NCBI GenBank assembly: GCA_017459635.1
Contig: JAFUCO010000030.1
Coordinates: 1-48,491, forward strand
Direction: 5' to 3'
Source: Blautia sp.
Lineage (GTDB): Bacteria > Bacillota > Clostridia > Lachnospirales > Lachnospiraceae
Length of the DNA: 48,491 nucleotides
Shown here: positions 7,622-16,649 of the stretch, piece by piece
How the letters are laid out: each line of letters opens with the position of its first letter
Position numbering within the stretch: the first letter of the stretch is position 1
Notes under the pieces: model-generated
Seen by the model: only the letters and a program-made list of their open reading frames with translations
Database searches by the model: none
Told to the model about the DNA's origin: nothing
Made by a program: the position numbers and the translations under genes

Positions 7622-9346
7622 GTGGCAAGATGGGCTGTATATGCAAAAAAAGCGGACTTTAAGGCGATAGCTGAGAAATATGGCATTGACCAGGTGACAG
7701 CGCGGATCATCAGAAACCGTGACGCGGTCACGGATGAGGAGATCCGGCAGTATATTAGCGGCAAACTGTCCGATTTGCCATCCCCGCACCTGCTCAAGGA
7801 TGCAGACAAAGCGGCAGGCATTCTCGCCGGAAAAATAAGCGAAGGCAGGCACATACGGATACTTGGCGACTATGATATTGATGGTGTTTCAGCCACATAT
7901 ATCCTCAAAAAAGCACTGAAGGAAGCCGGTGCAGATGTAGATCATTATATCCCGGACCGGATACTTGACGGTTACGGGATAAACGGACAGATCATCGAGA
8001 AAGCCATTGCTGACAATGTCGATACGATAGTAACATGCGATAACGGGATCTCGGCGGCTGAAGAAATTCAGGCAGCGAAAGACGCCGGAATGACAGTGAT
8101 CGTTACGGACCACCATGAGGTTCCATATACGGAAGAGGACGGGGTGATCACACATATTATCCCTCCTGCAGATGCGGTTGTTGATCCTAAACAGCCAGAC
8201 TGCCAGTATCCGACGGATACAATATGCGGCGCTGTGGTGGCCTTTAAGGTAATGCAGGTGCTCTATGAGCTTATGGGTCTTCCGCCGGAAAAGCTCAGCC
8301 CTCTGGTAGAGATCGAGGCTGTCGCGACAATCGGTGATGTGATGGAGCTTAAAGGAGAAAACAGGATCCTTGTGCGGGAAGGTCTGAAACGGCTGGAAAA
8401 AACGAAGAATACAGGGCTGCGTGCGCTGATACGGGCCTGCGGCCTGGAGAATAATCATCTGACGGCTTACCACATCGGGTTCGTTATCGGCCCCTGCATA
8501 AATGCAAGCGGCAGGCTTGATACAGCAGCCAGGGCCCTGTCTCTTCTTGAGGCTGAATCAGAGGACGAGGCGGCCGTTATTGCGGGAGAACTGTTTGACC
8601 TGAATGTCAGCCGCAAGGCGATGACAGAGGAAAGCATAAATGAGGCGCAGCGCATCATAGAGGATGAAGGATACCTTGATGACCGCGTGCTTGTTGTTTT
8701 TCTGCCGCAGTGCCATGAAAGCCTTGCGGGAATTGTGGCCGGCAGGATAAGGGAAAAGTATTACAGACCCACCTTTATTATAACGCGTGGACAGGACTGC
8801 GCGAAGGGAAGCGGACGCTCTACCGATGAATACCCCATGTTCGATGAGATGTCGAAGCTTGGGGATCTGTTTATCCGTTTTGGAGGGCACAAGAAGGCGG
8901 CGGGCTTTTCGATAAGTGAGGATAATATACCTGTGCTGCGGAAGAGGATCAATGAACAGTGTACGCTTAAGGACAGTGAACTTACACCGAAGGTATTGAT
9001 AGATGTGGCCGTTCCGATACATTATCTGAGCAGAAAGCTTGTGAGGGAGATCGATATGCTGGAGCCTTTCGGAAATGGAAACCCCAAGCCTCTTTTTGCC
9101 CAGAAGAACCTGAGGGCTACGGGGGCAAGGATCGTAGGGAAGAACGGCAATGTGGTCAAAATGAAGCTTCAGGAGCAAAGCGGTTTTTCGATGGAAGCGA
9201 TATATTTTGGTGATGCGCAGGCTTTTATGCGGGATGCAGGAAACGGCGTCAGCCTTATGGCTGCATACAGACCTGAGATAAACAATTACAGGGGTATGGA
9301 ATCACTTCAGGTTATAATTACAGATTACGTTGTAAAGAGTAATTAA
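7622..9346 (+). CDS. recJ: Single-stranded-DNA-specific 5'-3' exonuclease RecJ
   Basis: A 574-residue DHH-family exonuclease acting in recombinational and mismatch repair. DHH motifs are in order: GDYDIDG (Asp83, Asp85, Asp87), CDNGIS, VTDHHEV (Asp163-His164-His165) and the CGAVVAFK segment. The DHHA1 nucleic-acid-binding region has FGGHKKAAGFS, and the C-terminal OB fold includes LEPFGNGNPKPLF. The start is taken at GTG 7622, ten bases after AGGAG; the open frame extends back to 7487 inside secDF, but that stretch is Arg-rich and looks non-coding. The length is typical of clostridial RecJ. It lies between secDF and apt, the standard clostridial order. The fold and metal ligands are intact, so an active enzyme is expected. 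Confidence 0.94.
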   Translation: MARWAVYAKKADFKAIAEKYGIDQVTARIIRNRDAVTDEEIRQYISGKLSDLPSPHLLKDADKAAGILAGKISEGRHIRILGDYDIDGVSATYILKKALKEAGADVDHYIPDRILDGYGINGQIIEKAIADNVDTIVTCDNGISAAEEIQAAKDAGMTVIVTDHHEVPYTEEDGVITHIIPPADAVVDPKQPDCQYPTDTICGAVVAFKVMQVLYELMGLPPEKLSPLVEIEAVATIGDVMELKGENRILVREGLKRLEKTKNTGLRALIRACGLENNHLTAYHIGFVIGPCINASGRLDTAARALSLLEAESEDEAAVIAGELFDLNVSRKAMTEESINEAQRIIEDEGYLDDRVLVVFLPQCHESLAGIVAGRIREKYYRPTFIITRGQDCAKGSGRSTDEYPMFDEMSKLGDLFIRFGGHKKAAGFSISEDNIPVLRKRINEQCTLKDSELTPKVLIDVAVPIHYLSRKLVREIDMLEPFGNGNPKPLFAQKNLRATGARIVGKNGNVVKMKLQEQSGFSMEAIYFGDAQAFMRDAGNGVSLMAAYRPEINNYRGMESLQVIITDYVVKSN

Positions 9347-9358
9347 ATATGTTATACT
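9330..9358 (+). promoter_or_regulatory. Promoter in front of apt
   Basis: TTGTAA (9330-9335), a 17-nt spacer and TATACT (9353-9358). It overlaps the recJ 3' end and lies 33 nt before the apt start, so apt and rel can be expressed apart from secDF-recJ. Confidence 0.65.
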
Positions 9359-9391
9359 ATCATAATAAATTTTTTCGGGAGGAACTGCAGC

Positions 9392-9916
9392 ATGAAGAAA
9401 CTTGAGGAATATGTAAGAAGCATACCTGATTTTCCGGAGCCGGGGATTATTTTCAGGGATATCACCAGTATACTTCAGGATCCTGACGGGCTCAGGCTGG
9501 CCATCGATGAAATGCAGGCTTTTCTGGAGAACCTGGATGTTGACGTTATAGTAGGAACCGAATCACGCGGGTTTATTTTCGGAATGCCTATAGCATATAA
9601 TCTGCATAAACCGTTCGTACCTGTCCGCAAAAAAGGAAAGCTCCCCTGCGAGACCATCTCCAGAAGCTATGACCTTGAATACGGCCAGGCAACGATAGAA
9701 ATTCATAAGGATGCGATAAAACCGGGTCAGAAGGTTGCGGTTGTAGATGACCTTATCGCGACCGGCGGAACCGTCAAGGCAGCCATCGAGATGATCGAAG
9801 AGCTTGGCGGGGAAGTTGTTAAGTGCGTGTTTCTGATGGAGCTTGCCGGGCTTAACGGGCGCGCCGCCCTTGCCGGATATGATGTGGATGCAGCCATAAC
9901 ATACGAAGGAAAATAA
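9392..9916 (+). CDS. apt: Adenine phosphoribosyltransferase
   Basis: A 174-residue type I phosphoribosyltransferase that makes AMP from adenine and PRPP in purine salvage. The start MKKLEEYVRSIPDFPEPGI is the classic Apt opening with the PDFPEPGI adenine-site segment. The PRPP-binding loop is VVDDLIATGGT near residues 116-126, and the flexible-loop region RKKGKLPCETISRSY is in place. GGGAGG precedes the ATG at a good distance. It stands directly before the stringent-response gene, the usual order in Clostridia, and has its own promoter overlapping the end of recJ. Length and all catalytic segments are normal. Confidence 0.96.
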   Translation: MKKLEEYVRSIPDFPEPGIIFRDITSILQDPDGLRLAIDEMQAFLENLDVDVIVGTESRGFIFGMPIAYNLHKPFVPVRKKGKLPCETISRSYDLEYGQATIEIHKDAIKPGQKVAVVDDLIATGGTVKAAIEMIEELGGEVVKCVFLMELAGLNGRAALAGYDVDAAITYEGK

Positions 9917-9923
9917 AAAAAGA

Positions 9924-9964
9924 CTGCTGTTCATGGCTCAGCTGCAGGCGGCTTTGAACAGCAG
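9924..9964 (+). repeat. Intergenic hairpin between apt and rel, related to a dispersed repeat
   Basis: CTGCTGTTCA (9924-9933) pairs with TGAACAGCAG (9955-9964) around a loop that itself contains GCTGCAGGCGGCT. The loop and the following GGAATGGTAAACAG resemble the intergenic repeats at 14640-14687 and 31350-31461. There is no T-tract, so termination is unlikely. Confidence 0.5.
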
Positions 9965-10006
9965 CAGGAATGGTAAACAGATTTCAGGCAGAGAGGTGGT
10001 GATTCT

Positions 10007-12337
10007 GTGGCGGAAATAATCAGCAGCGTATCAGCAGAAAAAAACAATACAGAGATTGACCGGACAAAGCTTGAATCCGTTATCAGGGCGGATGCTTCTG
10101 TTAAAGCAATGAATGATTTTACCAGCCCTGATGATCTTTACCGGGAACTGATCTCCAGTATCAGAAAGTATCATCCTTCTGCGGATATCTCGATTGTCGA
10201 GAAGGCTTACCGGACAGCGAGCGAGGCTCACAAGGACCAGAAGCGCAAATCCGGAGAACCTTATATAATACATCCGCTCTGTGTGGCTATTATCCTTGCT
10301 GATCTTGAGCTTGATAAAGAGACCATTGTGGCGGGTCTTCTGCATGATGCGGTCGAAGACACCTGGATGACTTATGAAGAGGTAGAGAAGGAGTTCGGCG
10401 AGGAGGTTGCCCTGCTTGTTGACGGGGTTACCAAGCTGGGACAGTTTTCCTACGATGCAGACAAGCTGGAGGTCCAGGCGGAGAACCTGAGAAAGATGTT
10501 CCTTGCAATGGCCAAGGATATCAGGGTCATCCTGATAAAGCTTGCTGACCGGCTCCACAATATGCGTACGCTAAAGTACATGAGGCCTGAAAAGCAGAGG
10601 GAAAAGGCGCGCGAAACAATGGATATTTACGCGCCTATCGCCATGCGTCTTGGTATTTCGAAGATCAAGGTGGAGCTGGATGATCTGGCACTTAAATATC
10701 TTGAACCCGAGATATACTATGATCTTGTTGAGAAGATTGCTCTAAGAAAGAGCGTCCGTGAGGACTTTGTAGGCAGGATAGTAGGAGAGGTCGAGCAGCA
10801 GCTTGTCGAATCCGGGATAAAAGCCCGTGTAGACGGGCGTGTAAAGCACTTTTTCAGCATCTACAAGAAGATGGTGAACCAGAACAAGACCATCGACCAG
10901 ATATATGACCTGTTTGCGGTCCGTATCATTGTGGATTCCGTAAAGGACTGTTATGGCGCGCTCGGTGTAATTCATGAGATGTACAAGCCGGTTCCCGGCA
11001 GGTTCAAGGACTACATCGCGATGCCGAAATCGAACATGTATCAGTCCCTGCATACAACTCTTATAGGCCCTTCCGGGCAGCCGTTTGAGATCCAGATACG
11101 CACATTTGAGATGCACAGAACTGCCGAGTACGGTATTGCGGCCCACTGGAAGTATAAGGAATCCTCCGACGGCAAGGCTCCGGTTGGAAAGAGTGAGGAG
11201 GAAAAACTGAACTGGCTCCGTCAGATCCTGGAATGGCAGAGGGATATGTCGGACAACAAAGAGTTCATGAGCCTTCTGAAGAACGATCTTGATCTTTTTG
11301 CGGACAGTGTATACTGTTTTACACCTCAGGGTGATGTGAAAACTCTTCCCAGCGGGTCTACGACCATCGATTTTGCCTACAGTGTTCACAGCGCGGTCGG
11401 CAACCGAATGGTGGGAGCCCGCGTTAATGGAAAGCTTGTTCCCATCGAGTATCAGATCAACAATGGCGACAGGGTAGAAGTCATCACTTCGCAGAACTCG
11501 CAGGGACCGAGCCGTGACTGGCTGAAGGTGGTGCGCAGCACCCAGGCGAAGACAAAGATAAACCAGTGGTTCAAGAAGGAACTGAAGGAAGACAACATAC
11601 TGAAGGGCAAGGAACTGCTTGCCCAGTATGCAAGGGCCAAGGGATATAAGATATCCGTATATATGAAGCCTGCTTTTGTAGAGCAGGTACTGAGTAAATA
11701 CGGTTTCCGTGACTGGGATTCAGTCCTGGCAGCCATAGGACATGGAGGCCTTAAAGAGGGACAGGTATTCAACAAGCTGTTCGAGGCCTGGCAGAAGGAA
11801 AACCAGAAGAATATAACCGATGAGCAGGTGCTTGAGGTAGTTGCTGAAAATAAGGAAAAGATGCATCCTACACGCAACAAGGGCGGGATAGTTGTCAAGG
11901 GAGTCCATGATGTTGCGGTAAGATTCAGCAAATGCTGCAGCCCGATTCCCGGGGACGAGATAGTAGGCTTTGTCACAAGAGGCCGCGGCATAACCATCCA
12001 TCGTACGGACTGCGTGAATGTGATCAACATGTCCGAGGCGGACAGGACACGGCTTATTGAAGCCGAATGGCAGGCACCGGAGAGCAGGCAGGAGGAGAGG
12101 TATACTGCCGAGCTCCACATTTTCGCCAATAACAGGACAGGGCTTCTGGTTGATCTGTCAAAGATCTTTACTGAACGCAAGATAGATGTACGCAGCCTTA
12201 ACAGCAGGGCCAACAAGCATGAAAAAGCGACTATTTCGGTGACATTTGCAGTCGAGAGCAAAGAAGAGCTTCACAGCCTTATCGAAAAGATCCGCCAGGT
12301 GGAAAGCGTGCTTGACGTTGAAAGAGCAACAGGATAA
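10007..12337 (+). CDS. rel: Bifunctional (p)ppGpp synthetase/hydrolase of the RelA/SpoT family
   Basis: A 776-residue long RSH enzyme that sets (p)ppGpp levels. The N-terminal HD hydrolase domain is intact, with YIIHP, LLHDAVEDT and KLADRLHNMRT. The synthetase domain follows with YDLFAVRIIV, PGRFKDYIAMPKSNMYQSLH and QIRTFEMHRTAEYGIAAHW. A TGS domain (CFTPQGDVKTLPSGSTTIDF), a zinc-finger/helical region (FSKCCSPIPGDEIVGFVTRG) and a C-terminal ACT domain complete the standard order. With the HD residues present this should be a Rel-type enzyme able both to make and to degrade the alarmone. The start is GTG 10007 after GAGAGGTGG. The gene is followed 18 nt later by an MBL hydrolase, consistent with one transcript. 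Confidence 0.95.
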   Translation: MAEIISSVSAEKNNTEIDRTKLESVIRADASVKAMNDFTSPDDLYRELISSIRKYHPSADISIVEKAYRTASEAHKDQKRKSGEPYIIHPLCVAIILADLELDKETIVAGLLHDAVEDTWMTYEEVEKEFGEEVALLVDGVTKLGQFSYDADKLEVQAENLRKMFLAMAKDIRVILIKLADRLHNMRTLKYMRPEKQREKARETMDIYAPIAMRLGISKIKVELDDLALKYLEPEIYYDLVEKIALRKSVREDFVGRIVGEVEQQLVESGIKARVDGRVKHFFSIYKKMVNQNKTIDQIYDLFAVRIIVDSVKDCYGALGVIHEMYKPVPGRFKDYIAMPKSNMYQSLHTTLIGPSGQPFEIQIRTFEMHRTAEYGIAAHWKYKESSDGKAPVGKSEEEKLNWLRQILEWQRDMSDNKEFMSLLKNDLDLFADSVYCFTPQGDVKTLPSGSTTIDFAYSVHSAVGNRMVGARVNGKLVPIEYQINNGDRVEVITSQNSQGPSRDWLKVVRSTQAKTKINQWFKKELKEDNILKGKELLAQYARAKGYKISVYMKPAFVEQVLSKYGFRDWDSVLAAIGHGGLKEGQVFNKLFEAWQKENQKNITDEQVLEVVAENKEKMHPTRNKGGIVVKGVHDVAVRFSKCCSPIPGDEIVGFVTRGRGITIHRTDCVNVINMSEADRTRLIEAEWQAPESRQEERYTAELHIFANNRTGLLVDLSKIFTERKIDVRSLNSRANKHEKATISVTFAVESKEELHSLIEKIRQVESVLDVERATG

Positions 12338-12355
12338 CGGAGGACAGAGATTCAT

Positions 12356-13009
12356 ATGGACAGCAGGATCATGCTGAGGGCCGCAGTGCTTGGGCCTATA
12401 GGAACAAATGTATATTTTGTAAAGAATACGGAAACAGATGAGATGTTCATAGTGGATCCGGCTGATGATGCCTTTCGTATTAAACAGGCAGTACGCAGCA
12501 TGGAAGGGAGTCCTGCTGCGATCCTGCTCACCCATGGGCACTTTGACCACATCATGGCAGTGAAAGATATAAAGGATGAATATAATATTCCGGTATATGC
12601 CTGCCGTCAGGAAGAGGAAGTCCTTAAGTCGCCTGCAGCCAATCTGTCTGCGGGTTATGGGATGAGCATATCGATTGAAGCAGACCGTTATCTGGAGGAT
12701 AACGAAGAATTTGAATGCGCGGGCTTTAACATCAGGATGCTGCATACGCCTGGCCATACACAGGGCAGCTGCTGCTATTACCTGGAGGAAGGAAAGCTCC
12801 TTTTCAGCGGGGATACGCTTTTCCATGGCTCTGCCGGGAGAACGGATTTCCCAGGGGGAAGCATGACGGAGATAGTCCGCAGTCTGCATATGCTTACGGA
12901 AACACTGCCGGAGGACACGGTTGTGCTTCCGGGACACGAATCAGCTACAACGATAGGTGATGAAAAGAGGTATAACCCGTTTGTACAGAATAGCGATTCA
13001 TTTTATTGA
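12356..13009 (+). CDS. MBL-fold metallo-hydrolase (glyoxalase II-like)
   Basis: A 217-residue metallo-beta-lactamase-fold hydrolase of the short glyoxalase II/YcbL type. The metal motif is HGHFDH (His60, His62, Asp64, His65). Later ligands are in HTPGHTQGS, FSGDTLF and LPGHES. Relatives act as thioesterases on hydroxyacylglutathione or other thiol esters, or as general hydrolases; the substrate cannot be told here. The family commonly follows rel in clostridial genomes, as seen in this window. The ATG at 12356 has AACGGAGGA upstream. Its 3' end overlaps the start region of the next gene, hemZ, which suggests translational coupling. Confidence 0.88.
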   Translation: MDSRIMLRAAVLGPIGTNVYFVKNTETDEMFIVDPADDAFRIKQAVRSMEGSPAAILLTHGHFDHIMAVKDIKDEYNIPVYACRQEEEVLKSPAANLSAGYGMSISIEADRYLEDNEEFECAGFNIRMLHTPGHTQGSCCYYLEEGKLLFSGDTLFHGSAGRTDFPGGSMTEIVRSLHMLTETLPEDTVVLPGHESATTIGDEKRYNPFVQNSDSFY

Positions 13010-14537
13010 CAGGGATTTTGAACATGATATCTTTGAGCTGATCCGTGCGTTTTATCCCGAAGCCGAATTCATCGTCACGTATCAGGATGCTGAAGGGATG
13101 GAGCCTCATAAAACGGAGGTGCCTGAAGAAGAGCAGCCGCAGTGCGATATGGAATTCCGCGTATGGGAAGAGGATGGCATTTACAGGATAGAATACCGTG
13201 CAGAGAATGATTCCGGCATTATAGATGCCGGTTCTGAAAAGGAAGGGCAGCCCGGTTTGTTGCAGGAGGATGCCCTTTTATTACGCAATCCCCGCCGGAT
13301 AAGAAAAGCAAAAAAGGACAGCATCAAATATGAACTTTATAAAGTACTGACAAAGCTCTCAGGGAAAACTCTTCCCTGGGGAAATCTTACCGGGATAAGG
13401 CCGGCAAAGATAGCCATGGGGCTTCTTGAAGAAGGCCGCAAAAATACTGAGATAGCGCAGGAGATGAGGGAGCGTTATATGGTGAGCCCCAAAAAGGCCG
13501 CGCTTGCCATTGCGATAGCAAACCGTGAACGGGATCTTCTGAAAAATATTGACTGTGATAACGGGTACAGCCTTTACATAGGAATTCCCTTCTGCCCGAG
13601 CATATGCCTTTACTGCTCCTTCAGCTCTTCACCTTTATCTGTCTGGGAAAAGCGTGTTGATGATTACCTGGATGCACTTATGAAGGAAGCCAGGGCGGTC
13701 TCGCTCATCATGAAAGAAAAAGGACGCCATCTGGATACGGTATATATTGGAGGAGGGACACCCACTACACTGAAGCCTGACCAGATGAGGCGGCTTCTTA
13801 ATGAAGTGATGGAGGATTTCCCGGTATCAAATCTTGAAGAGTTTACGATAGAGGCGGGAAGACCGGACAGCATCACCGCTGAAAAGCTTAAGGCAATGAA
13901 AGAATTCCCGGTGAGCCGTATATCTGTTAATCCGCAGACCATGAATCAGCAGACACTGGACATTATCGGGCGCAGGCATACCGTTTGGCAGACACGGGAG
14001 GCATTTTATCTTGCGAGGGAAGCCGGGTTTGATGATATCAATATGGACCTTATCATTGGGCTTCCGGGTGAGGATGAAGCCATGGTATCACATACACTTG
14101 ATGAGATCAAGCTGCTTCAGCCTGACAGCATGACAGTACATTCTCTTGCAGTAAAAAGGGCGGCGCGCCTTAACATATTCAGGGATCAGTACAGGGAAAT
14201 GACCTTTGAGAATAATCAGCAGATCCTCGACCTTACGATGCAGGCGGCATACAGTATGGGGATGAGCCCGTATTACCTGTACAGGCAGAAGAATATGAAG
14301 GGCAATTTTGAAAATGTCGGATATTCTAAGGTTGACAAAGCCGGGATTTACAATATACTGATTATGGAAGAAAAAGAGCCGGTCATCGCGCTTGGAGCCG
14401 GAGGCGCTTCGAAGCTTGTGATCAGGGACAGCCAGCGTATTGAAAGAGCGGAAAATGTAAAGGATGTAAGAAACTACATCATGCGCATCGATGAAATGAT
14501 AGAGCGGAAGAGAAATGCGATAGAGCTATATCTTTAA
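12981..14537 (+). CDS. hemZ: HemZ-like radical-SAM protein (putative coproporphyrinogen dehydrogenase)
   Basis: About 518 residues. An N-terminal region of some 160 residues, with the WGNLTGIRPAKIAMGLLEEG segment typical of HemZ, precedes the radical-SAM core. The cluster motif is CPSICLYCSFSS (Cys205, Cys209, Cys212 from the TTG start), followed by TVYIGGGTPTTL and INMDLIIGLPGE. The family is annotated as oxygen-independent coproporphyrinogen III dehydrogenase, but it is close to HemW-like heme chaperones and the real reaction in anaerobes is not settled. Start choice: TTG 12981 has AAGAGG nine bases upstream and fits the family N-terminus; GTG 12957 and ATG 12960 are alternatives. It overlaps the MBL gene by at least 29 nt. 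No other heme genes are in the window. Confidence 0.85.
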   Translation: MYRIAIHFIDRDFEHDIFELIRAFYPEAEFIVTYQDAEGMEPHKTEVPEEEQPQCDMEFRVWEEDGIYRIEYRAENDSGIIDAGSEKEGQPGLLQEDALLLRNPRRIRKAKKDSIKYELYKVLTKLSGKTLPWGNLTGIRPAKIAMGLLEEGRKNTEIAQEMRERYMVSPKKAALAIAIANRERDLLKNIDCDNGYSLYIGIPFCPSICLYCSFSSSPLSVWEKRVDDYLDALMKEARAVSLIMKEKGRHLDTVYIGGGTPTTLKPDQMRRLLNEVMEDFPVSNLEEFTIEAGRPDSITAEKLKAMKEFPVSRISVNPQTMNQQTLDIIGRRHTVWQTREAFYLAREAGFDDINMDLIIGLPGEDEAMVSHTLDEIKLLQPDSMTVHSLAVKRAARLNIFRDQYREMTFENNQQILDLTMQAAYSMGMSPYYLYRQKNMKGNFENVGYSKVDKAGIYNILIMEEKEPVIALGAGGASKLVIRDSQRIERAENVKDVRNYIMRIDEMIERKRNAIELYL

Positions 14538-14639
14538 CCGTCAATGATGAGTGCAGTCAGCTTTTAAACGGGAGATCCGGCATCTGATGGAAGAAAAACC
14601 TGCAGGGCAGTCTCCCGGATTCAGGAAGCGGAAAAAGCC

Positions 14640-14687
14640 GTTACCATTCACGGCCCGGCCGCAGGCGGCTGAACTGTGAACAGTAAC
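14640..14687. repeat. Intergenic hairpin of a dispersed repeat family
   Basis: GTTACCATTCACGG (14640-14653) pairs with CTGTGAACAGTAAC (14674-14687) at most positions; the loop holds CCGGCCGCAGGCGGCTGAA. The CGCAGGCGGCT and GTGAAYAGTAAC parts recur at 9940-9975 and near 31440-31461. A smaller stem, CGGGAGA (14569-14575) with TCTCCCG (14611-14617), lies just upstream. Confidence 0.55.
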
Positions 14688-14703
14688 AGTATGGAGGAAA
14701 CGG

Positions 14704-15387
14704 GTGGAAGATTATCTTGAAAAATTCGGACTGGACATATCGGCGCTTTCCCCGGAGGAAACAGCCGTTGTACAGTACAGCATGGAATCCGAACTCAGAC
14801 ATGGCGTGGTAGTGAGCAATCTTGCATTTGCCGTATCGCGGGAGATGGGGCTGCCCGAAGAAATATGCCTTGAAACAGCCCTTGCCGGGATGCTTCATGA
14901 CATCGGCAAGCTTAGACTTAAAGGGTATATTAATGGACAGAAGGAAGACTCGCTGATGGTGGAGGAGCTGCGCTATGTCAGGATGCATTCCATGCTTGGA
15001 TATGAAGAACTGAAGAAAAGCAGTTATTCCGATTATGTTCTGAAATCGGTCCTGCACCATCATGAGAACTATGATGGGACCGGATATCCAGACAATCTCT
15101 CCGGGAGGGATATACCACTTGGGGCAAGGATCATACGTGTATGTGACGTATATACGGCTCTTCGTTCTGACAGACCTTACAGAAGGGCATTCGACGGGAA
15201 TACTGCCATGGAGATGATGATCGAAGAGGTCAAGGATTTTGATATGGAGATTTTTCTGGCTTTCCTGCGCGTAATGCACGATCCGGCACAGCACATAAGG
15301 CAGGATACACCTGCACTTGATGCTCTGCTTTTAAAGGAACGTGCAAAAAGCCATAACACTGATAAGACATACAAGGAGGAAAAATGA
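14704..15387 (+). CDS. HD-GYP domain phosphodiesterase
   Basis: A 227-residue stand-alone HD-GYP protein. The HD pair is in MLHDIGKL (His65-Asp66). The extended motif is HHHENYDGTGYP beginning at residue 118, followed by IPLGARIIRVCDVYTAL and RPYR. HD-GYP proteins hydrolyse cyclic di-GMP or related cyclic dinucleotides. There is no receiver or other sensor domain, only about 30 N-terminal residues before the HD region, and the C-terminal end is short. The start is GTG 14704 after GGAGGAAACGG. Its stop overlaps the hisS start codon (ATGA at 15384-15387), so the two are translationally coupled. Activity looks plausible because the metal ligands are present; the substrate is not determinable from sequence. 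Confidence 0.88.
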   Translation: MEDYLEKFGLDISALSPEETAVVQYSMESELRHGVVVSNLAFAVSREMGLPEEICLETALAGMLHDIGKLRLKGYINGQKEDSLMVEELRYVRMHSMLGYEELKKSSYSDYVLKSVLHHHENYDGTGYPDNLSGRDIPLGARIIRVCDVYTALRSDRPYRRAFDGNTAMEMMIEEVKDFDMEIFLAFLRVMHDPAQHIRQDTPALDALLLKERAKSHNTDKTYKEEK

Positions 15388-16634
15388 CGCTGAAAAAGAA
15401 ACCTGTGACTGGTATGAAGGACATCCTTCCTTCAGAAATGGAGATCCGCAACTATGTTATCAATATGGTAAGGGAGACTTATGGGACTTTCGGCTTTTCG
15501 TCCATAGAGACTCCATGTGTGGAACATATTGAAAATCTGTGCAGCAAGCAGGGCGGTGAGAACGAAAAGCTTATTTTCAAGATCCTGAAGAGGGGCGAGA
15601 AGCTTAAACTTGATCAGGCGTCTGAAGAGTCCGATCTAGTGGACTCAGGACTCAGATATGACCTGACAGTACCGCTTTGCAGATACTATTCAAACAATGC
15701 GAATTCGCTGCCTGCACCGTTTAAGGCACTCCAGATGGGCAATGTATGGCGGGCTGACCGTCCCCAGAGAGGGAGGTTCCGCCAGTTCATGCAGTGCGAT
15801 ATCGACATTCTGGGCGAGAATACCTATCTGGCCGAGATAGAGCTCGTGCTTGCTACAACGACGCTTCTTGGAAAGCTGGATTTTCATAATTATTCCATCC
15901 GGATAAATGACAGGCGCATCCTTAAGGCGATGGCCGCCTACAGCGGTTTTCCGGAGACGAGCTATGACACGGTATTCATAATCCTCGACAAGATGGACAA
16001 GATCGGAATCGAAGGCGTCAGGGAAGAACTTGCGAATGAAGGTTTTTCAGCTGATTCGATAGATACCTATCTTTCAATGTTCCAGGAGGTAAGGGACGAT
16101 GTGACAGGAGTCCGTTACCTTAAGGAGAAGCTTCGCGATGTCCTTGATGCGGAAGTGGCAGAGGATCTTGAAACGATAATCAGTACGGTTGAAGAAGTCA
16201 AAACCGGTGATTTCAGAATGTGTTTTGATCCGACCCTCGTACGCGGCATGTCCTACTATACAGGGCCTATATTCGAGATATCCATGGACGAGTTTGGCGG
16301 CAGCGTTGGCGGCGGCGGCCGGTATGACGAAATGATAGGCAAGTTTACCGGCAATAATATCAGTGCCTGCGGTTTCTCGATCGGTTTTGAAAGGATAGTC
16401 ATGCTCCTTCTTGAGAGAGGATACAGGATTCCTGACAGCAGGGGCCGCAAGGCATATCTGATCGAAAAGAATATGCCGGCAGATAAGATGGCGGATATCA
16501 TCCGTCAGGCGACTGAGGAAAGGCAGAACGGTATAAACGTAAATATTTCCATCATGAAAAAGAACAAGAAATTTCAAAAGGAACAGCTCTCTTCGGAGGG
16601 ATATACTGAGATTGTTGAATTTTACAGGGATTAA
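15384..16634 (+). CDS. hisS: Histidyl-tRNA synthetase
   Basis: A 416-residue class II aminoacyl-tRNA synthetase that charges tRNA-His. Motif 1 surrounds the N-terminal VTGMKDILPSE segment; motif 2 is in VWRADRPQRGRFRQFMQCDI; the histidine-specific loop is RGMSYYTGPIFEI with GGGGRYDEM following; motif 3 is CGFSIGFERIVMLL. A shortened C-terminal anticodon-binding domain follows. The ATG overlaps the stop of the HD-GYP gene, and GGAGGAAAA lies just ahead. No T-box leader is visible, so any response to charging must arise elsewhere. aspS follows 15 nt later, the conserved clostridial order. Confidence 0.95.
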   Translation: MTLKKKPVTGMKDILPSEMEIRNYVINMVRETYGTFGFSSIETPCVEHIENLCSKQGGENEKLIFKILKRGEKLKLDQASEESDLVDSGLRYDLTVPLCRYYSNNANSLPAPFKALQMGNVWRADRPQRGRFRQFMQCDIDILGENTYLAEIELVLATTTLLGKLDFHNYSIRINDRRILKAMAAYSGFPETSYDTVFIILDKMDKIGIEGVREELANEGFSADSIDTYLSMFQEVRDDVTGVRYLKEKLRDVLDAEVAEDLETIISTVEEVKTGDFRMCFDPTLVRGMSYYTGPIFEISMDEFGGSVGGGGRYDEMIGKFTGNNISACGFSIGFERIVMLLLERGYRIPDSRGRKAYLIEKNMPADKMADIIRQATEERQNGINVNISIMKKNKKFQKEQLSSEGYTEIVEFYRD

Positions 16635-16649
16635 AGGAGAGAATGACTC

